Shown: piece after piece, positions 17,032-25,908 of the stretch
Layout of the letters: each line of letters begins with the position of its first letter
How positions within the stretch are numbered: the first letter of the stretch is position 1
Assembly (NCBI GenBank): GCA_001315925.1
Contig: BBBF01000016.1
Span: forward strand, 1 to 34,478
Length of the DNA: 34,478 bases
Reading direction: 5' to 3'
Origin: Thermocladium modestius JCM 10088
GTDB lineage: Archaea; Thermoproteota; Thermoprotei; Thermoproteales; Thermocladiaceae
Translations under genes and position numbers: made by a program
Notes under the pieces: generated by a model
What the model was told of the DNA's origin: nothing
Seen by the model: the letters and a program-made list of their open reading frames with translations, nothing else
Database searches by the model: none

Positions 17032-17444
17032 GGAAAGTCGCCCCTACAGCGACGGGCCAATCCCTTCCGAAGCGGCGTATTGAGATTATTTGCAAGTGCC
17101 GGATTAATTAATAAGAGCTGCTGGAGAGTTTGAGGGAGTCGTTGCTCATCTCAATGCATTGAATAGGAGAGAGGGGGGGAATTCTCATTTTTTTAAGTGG
17201 GAGGATCTATCTTAGGAGGTGCAATGCCGCGTGGCTTACGACGCGCGTGGAGCAGAGCTTGAGAGCATTTAATGCGGGAGTTTGGGGCTGCCGGCGCTTG
17301 ATGGGAGGTGGGGGGGTGAAGTTTCATCGTTTCGTTTAATCCAATTACCTATGAGGAGAAATTATGGTTATGTAAGAATGAACCAAATTATTATTGCCAT
17401 CTAAGCTTCCAAGTTCTCGTTAACTGACGCTCCTGGGTAGGGAA
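17032..17444 (+). other. 413-base gap without a recognised gene
   Basis: The gap starts with GAGGAAAGTCG (17030-17040) and a perfect GTCGC/GCGAC hairpin (17037-17053) just after the hisS stop, possibly a transcript-end structure. In the middle is TTTTTTTAAGTGG (about 17189-17200) followed by a strong Shine-Dalgarno, AGGAGGTGCAATG (17215-17227), opening a frame of only 12 codons. A small gene cut by an indel, or a noncoding RNA, could lie here. Nothing else is supported on either strand. Confidence 0.4.
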
Positions 17445-17972
17445 TCATTGGGATCTGCTTCCTCTAAGTTCGTCGTAGTTGACATTCCATTTTCGTTTGA
17501 ATTCAATCATTGCTTTGATTCTGTCCAGCGATTTAGCAATAGCCCTCCAATCGCTTTCCCACTGGATCTTTACTCTGGGATTCAATTGACCAATGAGCAG
17601 AGTCGACATGTGATCGGCCTCCCGCTCGAGGCGGCGCATTACCCATGGAAGCCTAAGTCCCTCCTCGCTGGAGATGTATATGTACTTGGTGGCACCCAGC
17701 CTAACCAATTGTATATGGTGGGAGTACAAGTGCATGGCATTTGATAGATCTGCCCTATAGTTGAGGAGAATGGTTTCGCTGCTAGGATCGTATCTTCCCG
17801 GCACGTTTGAATCCGGGTCCTCCTTTATATCATTCATGGTGACCACCACATTGGGGGGGGTCTCAATGCTGGTTTTTTCCTTCAATGAGTCCAACAACTC
17901 GGATAGAACGGATTCCATATCCTTCAACAAATTCATTGCCCTAGAATAGGGATCGGTTGGTTCCTCCTGCAT
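17445..17972 (-). CDS. Unknown protein with a metallopeptidase-like HxxxHH motif
   Basis: About 175 residues, intact. The N-terminal third is helical (RAMNLLKDMESVLSELLDSL). The middle has GRYDPSSETILLNYRADLSN then AMHLYSHHIQLVRLG, and further on READHMSTLLIGQ. An H-x3-HH-x-Q segment followed by E-x-(E/R)-AD is the layout of many small zinc peptidases (HExxH...E). Here the position after the first His is Leu, not the catalytic Glu, so it may be an inactive relative or the match may be chance. ATG 17972 is about 27 bases behind a TTTTTAAT box; GTG 17984 is the alternative. An 8-base run (17854-17861) stays in frame (ETPPNVVV, probably ETPNVVV). Confidence 0.55.
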   Translation of the reverse strand: MQEEPTDPYSRAMNLLKDMESVLSELLDSLKEKTSIETPPNVVVTMNDIKEDPDSNVPGRYDPSSETILLNYRADLSNAMHLYSHHIQLVRLGATKYIYISSEEGLRLPWVMRRLEREADHMSTLLIGQLNPRVKIQWESDWRAIAKSLDRIKAMIEFKRKWNVNYDELRGSRSQ

Positions 17973-18085
17973 TGATAAATCCACGGCACTGGAATTAAAA
18001 AAGCATTAATAATTCAATTTGATAATAAAGTCAAAAACCGCCCCCCCTCCTTGGTACGACCCACAATTGCCGGACCGGGTAGTGA

Positions 18086-18095
18086 TTTTTAAAAG
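18086..18095 (+). promoter_or_regulatory. TATA box of the DUF72 gene
   Basis: TTTTTAAAAG centred about 29 bases before ATG 18120. Confidence 0.6.
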
Positions 18096-18119
18096 TAGGT
18101 CTGAGTTTTCCGCACGACA

Positions 18120-18915
18120 ATGATTCTGGCGGGTACTTGTGGGTATAGCTATAAGGACTGGGTCGATTCCGTTTACCCCCCCGATATAAGGCGTGCATTG
18201 TCGACATATATAAAGGTATTCAAGGCTGTGGAAATAGATTCCACTTTCTACAGCATTCCATCCAAGCAAATAGTTGAGTCATGGATCAATAGGTTCCCAC
18301 GTGGCTTCCACGTAACCATGAAAATCCCAAAATCAATTACGCATGAGAAGCGGTTGAGACGGGACTCCTTAGATGACCTAAAGATCTTCCTCCAAGCCGT
18401 GGCTCCTCTTATCGACGGCGGGCTCTTGAAGGTGCTCCTAATTCAATTGCCTCCAAGCCTTAAGCTGGATCTGAGCATGCTTGAAAACTTCATCGCCGCG
18501 GCCAAATCCTTGGAGGGCAGGATTAAGTGGGCGGTGGAGTTCAGGCACGCCTCTTGGATAGATGATCGCACCTTCAAGTTGCTCGAGAAGTACGGCGCGT
18601 CCTTCGTGGTGGTTGATGAGCCGGGCCTCCCATTCATTGCCAGGAAAACCTCGGATACGTCTTACGTAAGATTCCACGGCAGAGGGAGGGAGGTTTGGTA
18701 TGACTACCTCTACTCGCCGGCTGAATTAGGCGAGAGAGTTCCTCAATTGCTGGAACTGGGGAGGGAGGGGGGATCTATACATAATGTTCAACAATCATCC
18801 AAATGGCCAAGCCGTTCTGAATGCATTGCAGATGTCGCAGTTACTGGGGGGGCTGGAAATAAGCTCCTCCGGCCTCAGCTTGATGCAGCGATTGCAGCGT
18901 AGATTGGCAAAGTAA
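18120..18915 (+). CDS. DUF72 family protein, one frame break
   Basis: TIM-barrel protein of the DUF72 (YecE-like) family, function not established. Family landmarks: N-terminal ILAGTCGYSYKDWVDSVYP, the FKAVEIDSTFYSIPS strand, PRGFHVTMKIPKSITHEK, the long insertion, VEFRHASWIDDRTFKLLEKY and SYVRFHGRGREVWYDYLYS. At 18767-18772 there are 6 G (expected 5). The corrected end reads DLYIMFNNHPNGQAVLNALQ then MSQLLGGLEISSSG, with the conserved FNN, and stops at 18913-18915; uncorrected, the frame gives an unrelated tail. About 264 residues. It diverges from the HxxxHH gene. Confidence 0.92.
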
Positions 18916-19034
18916 TTAGGGGGGGGATGCTGTCCTCATCCAATCGCTGGCCGCCGCGTAGAATATCAATTCCTTGCTCATTGAAGTGAATATATATGTG
19001 TCGTTTTAATATTTTGATATAAGTAGAAGTAATA

Positions 19035-19043
19035 GTTTTAAAG
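19035..19043 (+). promoter_or_regulatory. TATA box of the molybdenum hydroxylase operon
   Basis: GTTTTAAAG centred 28 bases before ATG 19067. It is the only clear promoter for the five-gene unit, which continues with overlaps or short gaps to 24276. Confidence 0.55.
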
Positions 19044-19066
19044 GGAAAGGCAATCAAGCTGCAAAT

Positions 19067-21458
19067 ATGTCCGTGCATTATAGGGAGGGGCTTCGGGCAG
19101 TGACGGGCTTCACGCAGTACATAGATGATGTCCCGACCCCCCCTCGAGGCACGCTTCATATGGCCATAGTGAGGAGTCCATATCCTCATGCAAGGATAAA
19201 ATCTATCGATCTCGGGGACGTGACTAGCCGTGGAGGCATTGCATACGGTCCAATGGAGCTTTTCAAGGTTATAAAGAATCCATTTCCAGTAGCAGTGAAG
19301 GCTCCGTTAAGGTACTATCCATTCGCCGTGGATAAGGCAGATTCGTCGGCGAGCCCGTGGCCGTGGTGCTGGCCAGCGACCCGTATAAGGCCGTGGATCT
19401 AGCTGAGATGGTTAATGTCGATTACGAGCCGCTGAAGCCGGTGGTGACAATAGAGGACGCCGTTAAGGGCGGGGGGGATAATTTGATTCATGAATCGGCT
19501 GGCTCCAATGTAGTAATGCATAGGGTGACCAGGTTCGGCGACGTGGATGCTGAGTTCAGGAACGCCCCCGTCGTGGTCAAGACGGAGGTTTACTACCACA
19601 GGCACCTTGCACTTCCCTGGAGACCTACGGGGGGGTAATTGCAGTGAAGAGGGGGGGGATGAACTCGATATAATCGCCAACTCGCAGGGACCCATGTTGC
19701 AGGTCTACTTCATATCCAGGGCGCTCTCCCTGCCCACATCCAAGATACACCTATCGTCCCCCCCCGGGACATTGGCGGTAGCTTTGGATCCAAGTACCAG
19801 ATTTATCCCTACATGACGCTGGCCGCCGCAGCCTCAATTCTAAGCGGCAGGCCGGTTAAATGGGTGGAGAGCAGGACAGAGAGCTTCATAGCGAGCAGCG
19901 CGGGGTCCGCTCGCAAGGGGGAGGTGGAGCTAGCCGCCGATAGGGATGGCCGTATTAGGGCCATCAAGATGAGGCTCTACGATGATGAAGGCGCCTATCC
20001 ACGCCCGCCTGAGCCGGGCGCATTGTTTAGGAACCACGGTAACTTGAATGGGCCATACGACGTGAGGACAATAGAGGTAGAGTACTATGCCGTTCTCACC
20101 AATAAATCGCCCACCGGGCTTAATAGGGCATATGGTTCTCCCCCCCAGTTCTACTTCGCATTGGAGAGAGGGATGGAGGAGTTGGCACGGGAACTGCACA
20201 TGGATCCGCTGGAGATCAGGCATAGGAACCTAATAACTCAGTTCCCCGTGGTAATTGAGGGACAGCGGTTCTACGAGACCCCCACTGGGGGGGTCTATAC
20301 CCTATGCAGAACTACGCCGCGGCGCTGGAACTGCTGGCCAGGGAGTACAAGAAGTGGATGGCTGAGAAGGAGCGCGATAAGTACATAGGAGTGGGCTTGG
20401 CAACCTTCATAGAGCCATCAGTGACTAACCTGGGTTACGTGGACCTAGCAGTGGATCCCAAGGAAAGGGAGTATCCCCACTCCGGCGCGGGGGGGATTAC
20501 GTTACGTTGACGCTCGACTCCAGCGGCGTCGTGCATGTATTCGTCAATGGCTCCAATGAGGGGGCTCGGCCACGAAACGTCGCTGGCGGAGGCCATCGCC
20601 GGAGAGCTGGGCGTGGATCAATCGATGATAAGCGTGGAGTCCCGCATAGACACGTCGCATCCATGGAGTATATCCAGCGGCAGCTACTCCAGCAGGTTTG
20701 CCCCAGTTGTCTTAAGCGCGGCCATATTGGCTGCAAGGCAATTAAGGGATAAGCTGGCCAAGCTAGCTATGGCGATGCTGGGCATCGCCGACGTTAAGTA
20801 CGATAGGGGGGGAGCCTTCTATGATCCGGCCAATCCAAGCCGCAAGATGGATATTAGAAGAATAGCTGCGGCGGCCCAGTGGGATCCAGGATCTCTTCCC
20901 AAGGGCGTTGACGCCAATCTAAGCGTCACGGTTTACTACCAGCCCCCCCCACGGTGAAGGCAGCGTCAGGAGATAAGATAAATTCCTCCGCTATGTACGC
21001 GTTCCAAGCTCATTTGGCGGTGGTCAGGGTGGATCCCATATCCAAGGACGTTAAGATACTCAAGTACGTGGTGATACACGATAGCGGCAAGATGTATAAG
21101 AAGGAATTCGTAGATGGGCAGATCCGCGGCGGCGTCTTTCAAGGAATAGCTGCAGCCTTGTATGAGGAATTGGCGTATGGAGGCGACGGCCAGCCAATGG
21201 TGCTTACTTGGAGCGATTATGAATCCCCCCCTCCCTCGGTGATGCCATGTGGATGGCCAACATGGAGGTGCTCCACATGGAAACGCCCCCCCTGGAGATC
21301 TTCCCGTCCAAGGCAGCGGGTGTGGGGGGGGAGGGACCATGATGGGTAGCCCCGTTGCCATAGCCAACGCGGTTTCCAATGCCTTGGGGGGGAGGCCCAT
21401 AAATAAATTACCGCTGCGTCTAGATGATTTATTGAATGCGTGGGGGGGTGACTCGTGA
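19067..21458 (+). CDS. Molybdenum hydroxylase large subunit (xanthine/aldehyde/CO dehydrogenase family), many frame breaks
   Basis: Molybdopterin-binding subunit of a three-subunit hydroxylase that oxidises an aldehyde, purine or CO. Segments in order: [137 protein letters not shown], and near the end GVGEG(G)[13 protein letters not shown], where the Glu is the family's catalytic base. At least seven breaks lie near 19341 (one C missing), 19616, 19747, 20290-20310, 20499, 20943, 21232 and 21330. Total about 790 residues, normal. The active-site loop lacks the VAYRCSFR motif of form I CO dehydrogenase, so an aldehyde-type substrate is more likely. TGA overlaps the next ATG. Confidence 0.9.
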
Positions 21459-22360
21459 TGTACATAGGCGGCTATCCAAGCAGCTCAGGTATTACAGGGC
21501 ATCTAGCTTGAGCCATGCATTGGAGTTATTGTCGGAGGTGGGGGGGGAGGAAGGCAAGGTAATAGCAGGGGGGGGCAAAGCTTGATGCCTATGATGCGGC
21601 TGCGCATGTCGTTCCTTAACAATCTCATAGATATCTATGGAATAAATGAATTGAGATATGTGAAGATTGATGGGAATACGTTGAAGATAGGAGCGTTGAC
21701 TACGCATCAGGAAATAGCCATGGATCCCACAATAGCCAGGAACATGCCCATGCTGACGAGGGCGGCGTGGACGATTGCGGATCTACAAGTGAGGAATAGG
21801 GGGGGAACCATAGGTGGATCACTTGCCCACGCGGATCCGGCCGCCAATTACTTGCCGGCCCTAATGGTTGCCGATGCGGAGCTGTCCATAATAGATAAGG
21901 CCGGTCAACGCCGGGTTAGGCTATCCAATTTCATGCTGGATTCCTACACGACAGACATAAAGCCCTCGGAGCTGGTCGCCGAGGTGGATATACCCCCCTC
22001 GATAGGTACAATGCGTTTGGTTACTCAATTCTAAAGAGGGGGGGAGGCAATGCATTTCCCATAGTTATAGCGGCGGTTGCCGCTAAGGTGGGAAACGGCG
22101 TCGTGCATGAGGCAAGGCTTGGGGGGGTGGGCGGTATAACCGCCAAGCCCCCCCTCTTGATTGAGTTAAACGATATTGAGGGCAAGTCCATAGGGGATGC
22201 ACTGAATTCCGCACAGAGATCTATTGATGCGTCAATTGATGAATCGATCAAGGGGACTAGATTATTGAGCGACATACATGCATCCGATAGGTATAGACTA
22301 GGTGCGGCGAAGTCGTTTTCGCTGGAGGCGGTTAAGTCGGCCTTGGGTGGTCGGTCATGA
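21458..22360 (+). CDS. Molybdenum hydroxylase FAD-binding medium subunit, three frame breaks
   Basis: FAD subunit that passes electrons from the iron-sulfur subunit. The first codons (MYIGG) lead, after a break near 21475, into [20 protein letters not shown]. The FAD pyrophosphate motif should read [15 protein letters not shown]; an 8-G run at 21577-21584 (expected 6) breaks it exactly there. The second FAD motif [20 protein letters not shown] carries an extra Gly from a 7-G run at 21799. A third break near 22003 (one G missing) leads to [12 protein letters not shown] and the C-terminal domain ending [20 protein letters not shown]. About 300 residues, normal. The start overlaps the large-subunit stop (TGATG) and the stop overlaps the small-subunit start (ATGA). 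Confidence 0.92.
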
Positions 22361-22842
22361 GCGAGAAGGTATTGGTCAAGATTAGGGTCAACGATGTTGA
22401 GGTGGTGGACGAGGTGGAGCCCAGGCTAACGCTGCTGGATTTCTTGAGGGATCATGGCTATACGGAGGTGCATAGAGGGTGTGATGAGGGCAAGTGCGGC
22501 GCATGTACTGTGTTGCTCAATGGGAAATCAGTGAAGTCCTGCCTGGTATTGGCAGTTCAAGCAGATGGGGGCTCCGTAACCACCGTCCGTGGGTTATCGA
22601 GGAACGGCGAGCTACACCCAATACAACGCGCGTTTCTTGAGGAGTACGCCATGCAGTGCGGCTACTGCACGCATGGCTTCATTATGGTGACTTACGACTT
22701 CCTAACCAATGTAAGTAAGGAGGCCGACCAAGAGCTCCTCAGCGAGAGCATAAAGAATATATGCCGCTGCACGGGCTATTCATCAATAATAAGCGCTGTG
22801 AAGAGGGCGAGCGAGTATCTCAGAGGTGGAGATTCTAAGTAA
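22357..22842 (+). CDS. Molybdenum hydroxylase iron-sulfur small subunit
   Basis: An intact 161-residue protein with two [2Fe-2S] clusters. The plant-ferredoxin-like N-terminal domain has [20 protein letters not shown] with its four Cys; the helical C-terminal domain has [18 protein letters not shown] and [11 protein letters not shown]. These motifs are invariant in the CoxS/XdhA small-subunit family. The only G-run is 5 long (22567-22571) and in frame, which makes this one of the few genes in the operon without damage. ATGA overlap couples it to the medium subunit, and its last 17 bases overlap the likely GTG start of the next gene. Confidence 0.97.
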   Translation: MSEKVLVKIRVNDVEVVDEVEPRLTLLDFLRDHGYTEVHRGCDEGKCGACTVLLNGKSVKSCLVLAVQADGGSVTTVRGLSRNGELHPIQRAFLEEYAMQCGYCTHGFIMVTYDFLTNVSKEADQELLSESIKNICRCTGYSSIISAVKRASEYLRGGDSK

Positions 22843-23685
22843 GGCGTTGGATAGGGTGGGTAAGGGAGAGATAGCGGCCCTCTGCATTGTGATAGATAAG
22901 GTAGGCTCGGCTCCGCGTGATCCTGGATCGCTCATGATAGTGATGTCTAATGGCGAGAAAATGGGTCAATAGGCGGGTACGAAACGGAGGAGCCATAGTT
23001 AATGCCGTTATGGATTCGCTGAGAAGGGGCGAGTATGCGCCCAGGAGGATAACCATTAATTTCGGAGCCAAGGCATCTGAGGGGGGGAAGTGGACACCGG
23101 CCACATATGTGGAGGCAAGTTCACGGTCCTCATAAAGTTCCTACTGCCCAGGGAGAGGATGATAATAGTGGGCAGTGGCAACGTTGCGCGCGCCTGGGCA
23201 GCTTGGCGTCGGCTGCAGGCATGAAACCCATAGCCGTGGATGATAATAAGGATTCCCTGGGCGAGATGGGTAGGATGGGCATCCAAACCATTGATGGGGG
23301 GGAAACCATGGAGGATGCATTGAGGGTGGCGTTTGCCGGGGGGGTGGGGGGGGCCGCGGATTCCATAGTTATAGCACATGGAGATATAGAGTATGACTAC
23401 ATTGCCCTACGCGAGGCGGTGAAAACGCGGGCTCATTATATAGGCGTGCTGGCAGGTAAGAGGAAGGCCTCCGAGTTCTTGAAGCGGCTTCGAGAGGACG
23501 GCGTTGCCGGCAACGAGTTAGTGGGCAGGGTATTCATGCCGGCTGGCTTAGATATAGGATCCGATAATCCGCTCGAGATCGCGGTCAGCATAATCGCGGA
23601 GATAATAAGGAAGAAGAAGGGAATAAAGGATTGGAGTCATCACTTGGACTTGGTAAATAAATTGATCAAAGGTGATCCAGCCTGA
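22826..23685 (+). CDS. XdhC/CoxI-family molybdenum hydroxylase maturation protein, three frame breaks
   Basis: XdhC-type factors bind and sulfurate the molybdenum cofactor before it is inserted into hydroxylases. The N-terminal domain is recognisable: [20 protein letters not shown] followed, after a break near 22967, by a GSIGGGYETEE-like region. The C-terminal Rossmann domain has [12 protein letters not shown] then [37 protein letters not shown], and [20 protein letters not shown], a family hallmark. Breaks near 22967, 23090-23100 and 23170. Start GTG 22826 lies within the small-subunit gene; the frame has no later good start. About 286 residues. Position right after the three structural genes supports the assignment. 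Confidence 0.85.
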
Positions 23686-23696
23686 TAGGAGGCATA

Positions 23697-24276
23697 GTGT
23701 TGGCCGCCGGCCTATCTACTAGGTTCCCCCCCGGCAAGCTATTCAAGGAGGTCGGGGGCAGGCCTGTCTTGCTTAGGGTAATCGATGCATTCCAGGCGGC
23801 CGCCATAGATAAAACAGTGGTTGTGGCCAATCCCATCAACGCCTCGCTTCTTCACATGGATGTGGAAATAATCATCAACGATAAGCCGGAGTGGGGGTAT
23901 GATACATAGCATCAAGGTAGGTCTATCCAGGTTAATCGACGCCGATGCAGTGGTTGTATCGCCTGGCGATCATCCATTCATAACGAGCAGCGATATAGAT
24001 TTGCTGGTGGCGAATCATGGGGGGGAGGGCAAGGACTTGGTGGTTTTAACCCATGGCGGTAGGATAGGTCACCCCCCCATACTTATTGGTCGCGACCTCT
24101 TCCCCCCCGAAGTTATGCTGCTTAACAACGAGACTGAGGGATTGAAGAGCTTATTGAAGACGCATCAGTTAATTAAGGTGGAGAGCCCAAACCCAGGCAT
24201 ATTGGTAGATATAGATACCGCCGCCGATCTGGAGCTGGCCAATTCAATGCTCAAAGCAAATACGCAATGGCATTGA
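23697..24276 (+). CDS. MobA/MocA-like molybdenum cofactor cytidylyl/guanylyltransferase, one frame break
   Basis: Nucleotidyltransferase of the MobA family; in hydroxylase operons the usual member is MocA, which adds CMP to molybdopterin. The N-terminal signature is VLAAGLSTRFP(P)GKLFKEVG, with the Pro doubled by a 7-C run at 23726. A run of 5 G at 23892-23896 (expected 4) breaks the frame; corrected it reads INDKPEWGMIHSIKVGL, the family's substrate loop. DAVVVSPGDHPFI holds the metal-binding Asp, and GRIGHPPILIGRDLF and NPGILVDIDTAADLELANSM complete the fold. GTG 23697 is preceded by TAGGAGG, a good Shine-Dalgarno. About 193 residues, normal. It is the last gene of the operon. Confidence 0.9.
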
Positions 24277-24297
24277 GGCCCCCCACATAATGCTAAA

Positions 24298-24375
24298 TTC
24301 ACAGCGCAACAAAGATGAATCAGTAAATGCAGGTCTTTCACAGCGCAACAAAGATGAATCAGTAAATGCAGGTCT
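24298..24375. repeat. 39-bp tandem direct repeat, two perfect copies
   Basis: 24298-24336 and 24337-24375 are identical, each starting TTCACAGCGCAAC and ending ATGCAGGTCT. There is no spacer, so it is not a CRISPR unit. The unit length is a multiple of 3. It lies just after the MobA-like gene in a 212-base gap; the rest of that gap holds only a possible CxxC...C short frame from ATG 24409 (INCRNCG...ACPHY) that runs into the end of the crotonase gene. Confidence 0.9.
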
Positions 24376-24488
24376 ACGCCTTGAATGTCGAAACGCACGT
24401 GGAAATCAATGATTAATTGCCGTAATTGCGGGGGGGAGGCCTGTCCTCATTACATGGAGTTGGAATTGCTTGCATCACGGATCCGGCA

Positions 24489-25238
24489 TTACTTCTCCCT
24501 CTTCCTCTTGATGAATTCCTCCAGCCTGCCCTTGGTTTCGGGCTTAATGACGTGCCGCGACAATTCCTTCACCAACTCCTCCTCCCTAGGCATGGCATCT
24601 GATACCAGGCTGCCCATCATCAATTGCTTGAAGAGCTTGAACGAATCGCCAGGTACGGAGCTCAGCCTCTCCACTGCATTAAGGGAGGCCTTGTATCCAG
24701 AGTCGATGGAGTCCACCACCTCATTTACTAATCCTAGGCGGGCGGCGTCTCGGGCATCTATGTTGAATGATGGATCCAGCAATGCCCTGCCCCACAGACC
24801 CAGCATGCGCGAGAAGGCGGGCGTGACGGGAACTATGCCATACTTTACCCCCCCAGGCAGTGAGAATTTGGCTGAGTCCACAGCTATCACTCTATCCATG
24901 AAGTAGAGCAGCTCCACGGCGAATCCATACGCGGAACCGTTGACGAATGCCACAATGGGTTTCTCGCACGCAGTTATTGCCTCCACCAATTCCTTCAATG
25001 AATTGAAATACTTGCTCGCCTGCTCCAGAGTTGAGAAACCATATATCTCCTCAAGATCGAGTCCAGCCGAGAAGTAAGTTCTGCCCGTCAACACGATTCC
25101 ACGGGCCTCCGCGCACTCCCTTTTTATCGAGGCTATCACCTCGCTTATCATTACTGAATTAAACGAGTTCCGTTTCTCGGGTCTGTTGAGATATACAATG
25201 CTAATTCCATTTATCGAGTCTAGCTCCACAGATTGCAC
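24489..25238 (-). CDS. Enoyl-CoA hydratase/isomerase (crotonase) family protein
   Basis: Intact 249-residue crotonase-fold protein acting on an acyl-CoA thioester in the cytoplasm. Seen: GISIVYLNRPEKRNSFNSVM, the oxyanion-hole strand TYFSAGLDLEEIYG, and VAFVNGSAYGFAVELLYFMD with the second oxyanion Gly. FSLPGGVKYGIVP normally has one Gly (7-base run at 24848). Neither canonical hydratase Glu is clear (the first position reads AVELL, in which a Glu is present; the second is not evident), so isomerase or another crotonase activity is as likely as hydratase. GTG 25238 starts about 22 bases behind AATTTAAGG. No fatty-acid or aromatic degradation gene is adjacent. Confidence 0.87.
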   Translation of the reverse strand: MQSVELDSINGISIVYLNRPEKRNSFNSVMISEVIASIKRECAEARGIVLTGRTYFSAGLDLEEIYGFSTLEQASKYFNSLKELVEAITACEKPIVAFVNGSAYGFAVELLYFMDRVIAVDSAKFSLPGGVKYGIVPVTPAFSRMLGLWGRALLDPSFNIDARDAARLGLVNEVVDSIDSGYKASLNAVERLSSVPGDSFKLFKQLMMGSLVSDAMPREEELVKELSRHVIKPETKGRLEEFIKRKREK

Positions 25239-25374
25239 GATCTATTAACTGCGCGCCTTAAATTAATGCGTTTCCGTCCATCGCTCCCATCATATTGCCC
25301 CCCCCTGCCCCGGGGGGGTTAATTCGACAGCAAATTATTAAAAAGGGAATAACCAGTGATGTCGATTAAGTTAA

Positions 25375-25602
25375 ATGAATGATGTGAGCGATATCATAAA
25401 GCACTTAAGGGATGTATTCGATGTGGACGACGTTGATGGATCAATACTAGCGGAGATAGCCGGCGAAGTAAGGGAATTGGAGAGCCACGGCATAAACGTC
25501 ACCGGCGACGTGATAGATAAGATAATAGAGCTCCACTCCAGCGAGATAATGGGCAAGGTGCTCAGCAACGTCAAGGCATCAATGCCGGCAGATCAAAGCT
25601 AA
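25375..25602 (+). CDS. Hypothetical small acidic helical protein
   Basis: 75 residues, not recognised. It is strongly acidic and helical: NDVSDIIKHLRDVFDVDDVD, then ILAEIAGEVRELESHGINV and GDVIDKIIELHSSEIMGKVL. ATG 25375 lies about 30 bases behind ATTATTAAAAAG (25335-25346), so it opens a transcription unit with the two genes after it. No G/C run lies inside. Small acidic proteins of this type often act as partners of the next gene's product. Confidence 0.55.
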   Translation: MNDVSDIIKHLRDVFDVDDVDGSILAEIAGEVRELESHGINVTGDVIDKIIELHSSEIMGKVLSNVKASMPADQS

Positions 25603-25610
25603 GGCGAGCG

Positions 25611-25907
25611 TTGCCGTATCTATTTAAGGAGGCCATGGAGCGGAGCGGTTTCAACGTGGAGCTAGGCGGCATTCATAGAGGAGAGCTCATCGATGCCGCG
25701 GTTCAAGTGGGGGGGATGGCTTGGATACCGGTATCGCTTCAATACGCGGAGAAGCGGGAGGGCAGGCGGTTCAAGGCCGTTCAGTTAAGCTATGACCCGA
25801 GACGGCCCAGCGGCTCTGATTTCATGATAGACATGTCGAGCAGGCCACCCTACTACCAGATGCTGCTGAGCTCCAAGGTGCTCGGCAAGCTCAGGGAGGG
25901 GGGCTAG
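25611..25907 (+). CDS. Hypothetical protein, about 98 residues
   Basis: Not recognised. TTG 25611 is the first start in frame, eight bases after the preceding stop; an indel fusing it to the preceding gene is possible. Sequence: LPYLFKEAMERSGFNVELGG, AWIPVSLQYAEKREGRRFKA, VQLSYDPRRPSGSDFMIDM, YYQMLLSSKVLGKLREGG. The mixed alpha/beta pattern with two long strands suggests a small globular cytosolic domain. A 7-G run at 25708 stays in frame (VGGMAW, perhaps VGMAW). It ends in a 6-base run (25889-25894) directly before the next start, so it may in truth be one protein with the following frame. Confidence 0.45.
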   Translation: MPYLFKEAMERSGFNVELGGIHRGELIDAAVQVGGMAWIPVSLQYAEKREGRRFKAVQLSYDPRRPSGSDFMIDMSSRPPYYQMLLSSKVLGKLREGG

Positions 25908-25908
25908 G

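Noticed and set aside
17030..17060. RNase P RNA gene starting at GAGGAAAGTCG
   Set aside because: Only one conserved block is visible; there is no ACAGAA partner block or P4 pairing that I could find. It is kept only as part of the gap finding.
24298..24375. CRISPR array
   Set aside because: The two copies are directly adjacent with no spacer, there are only two, and no cas gene is present.
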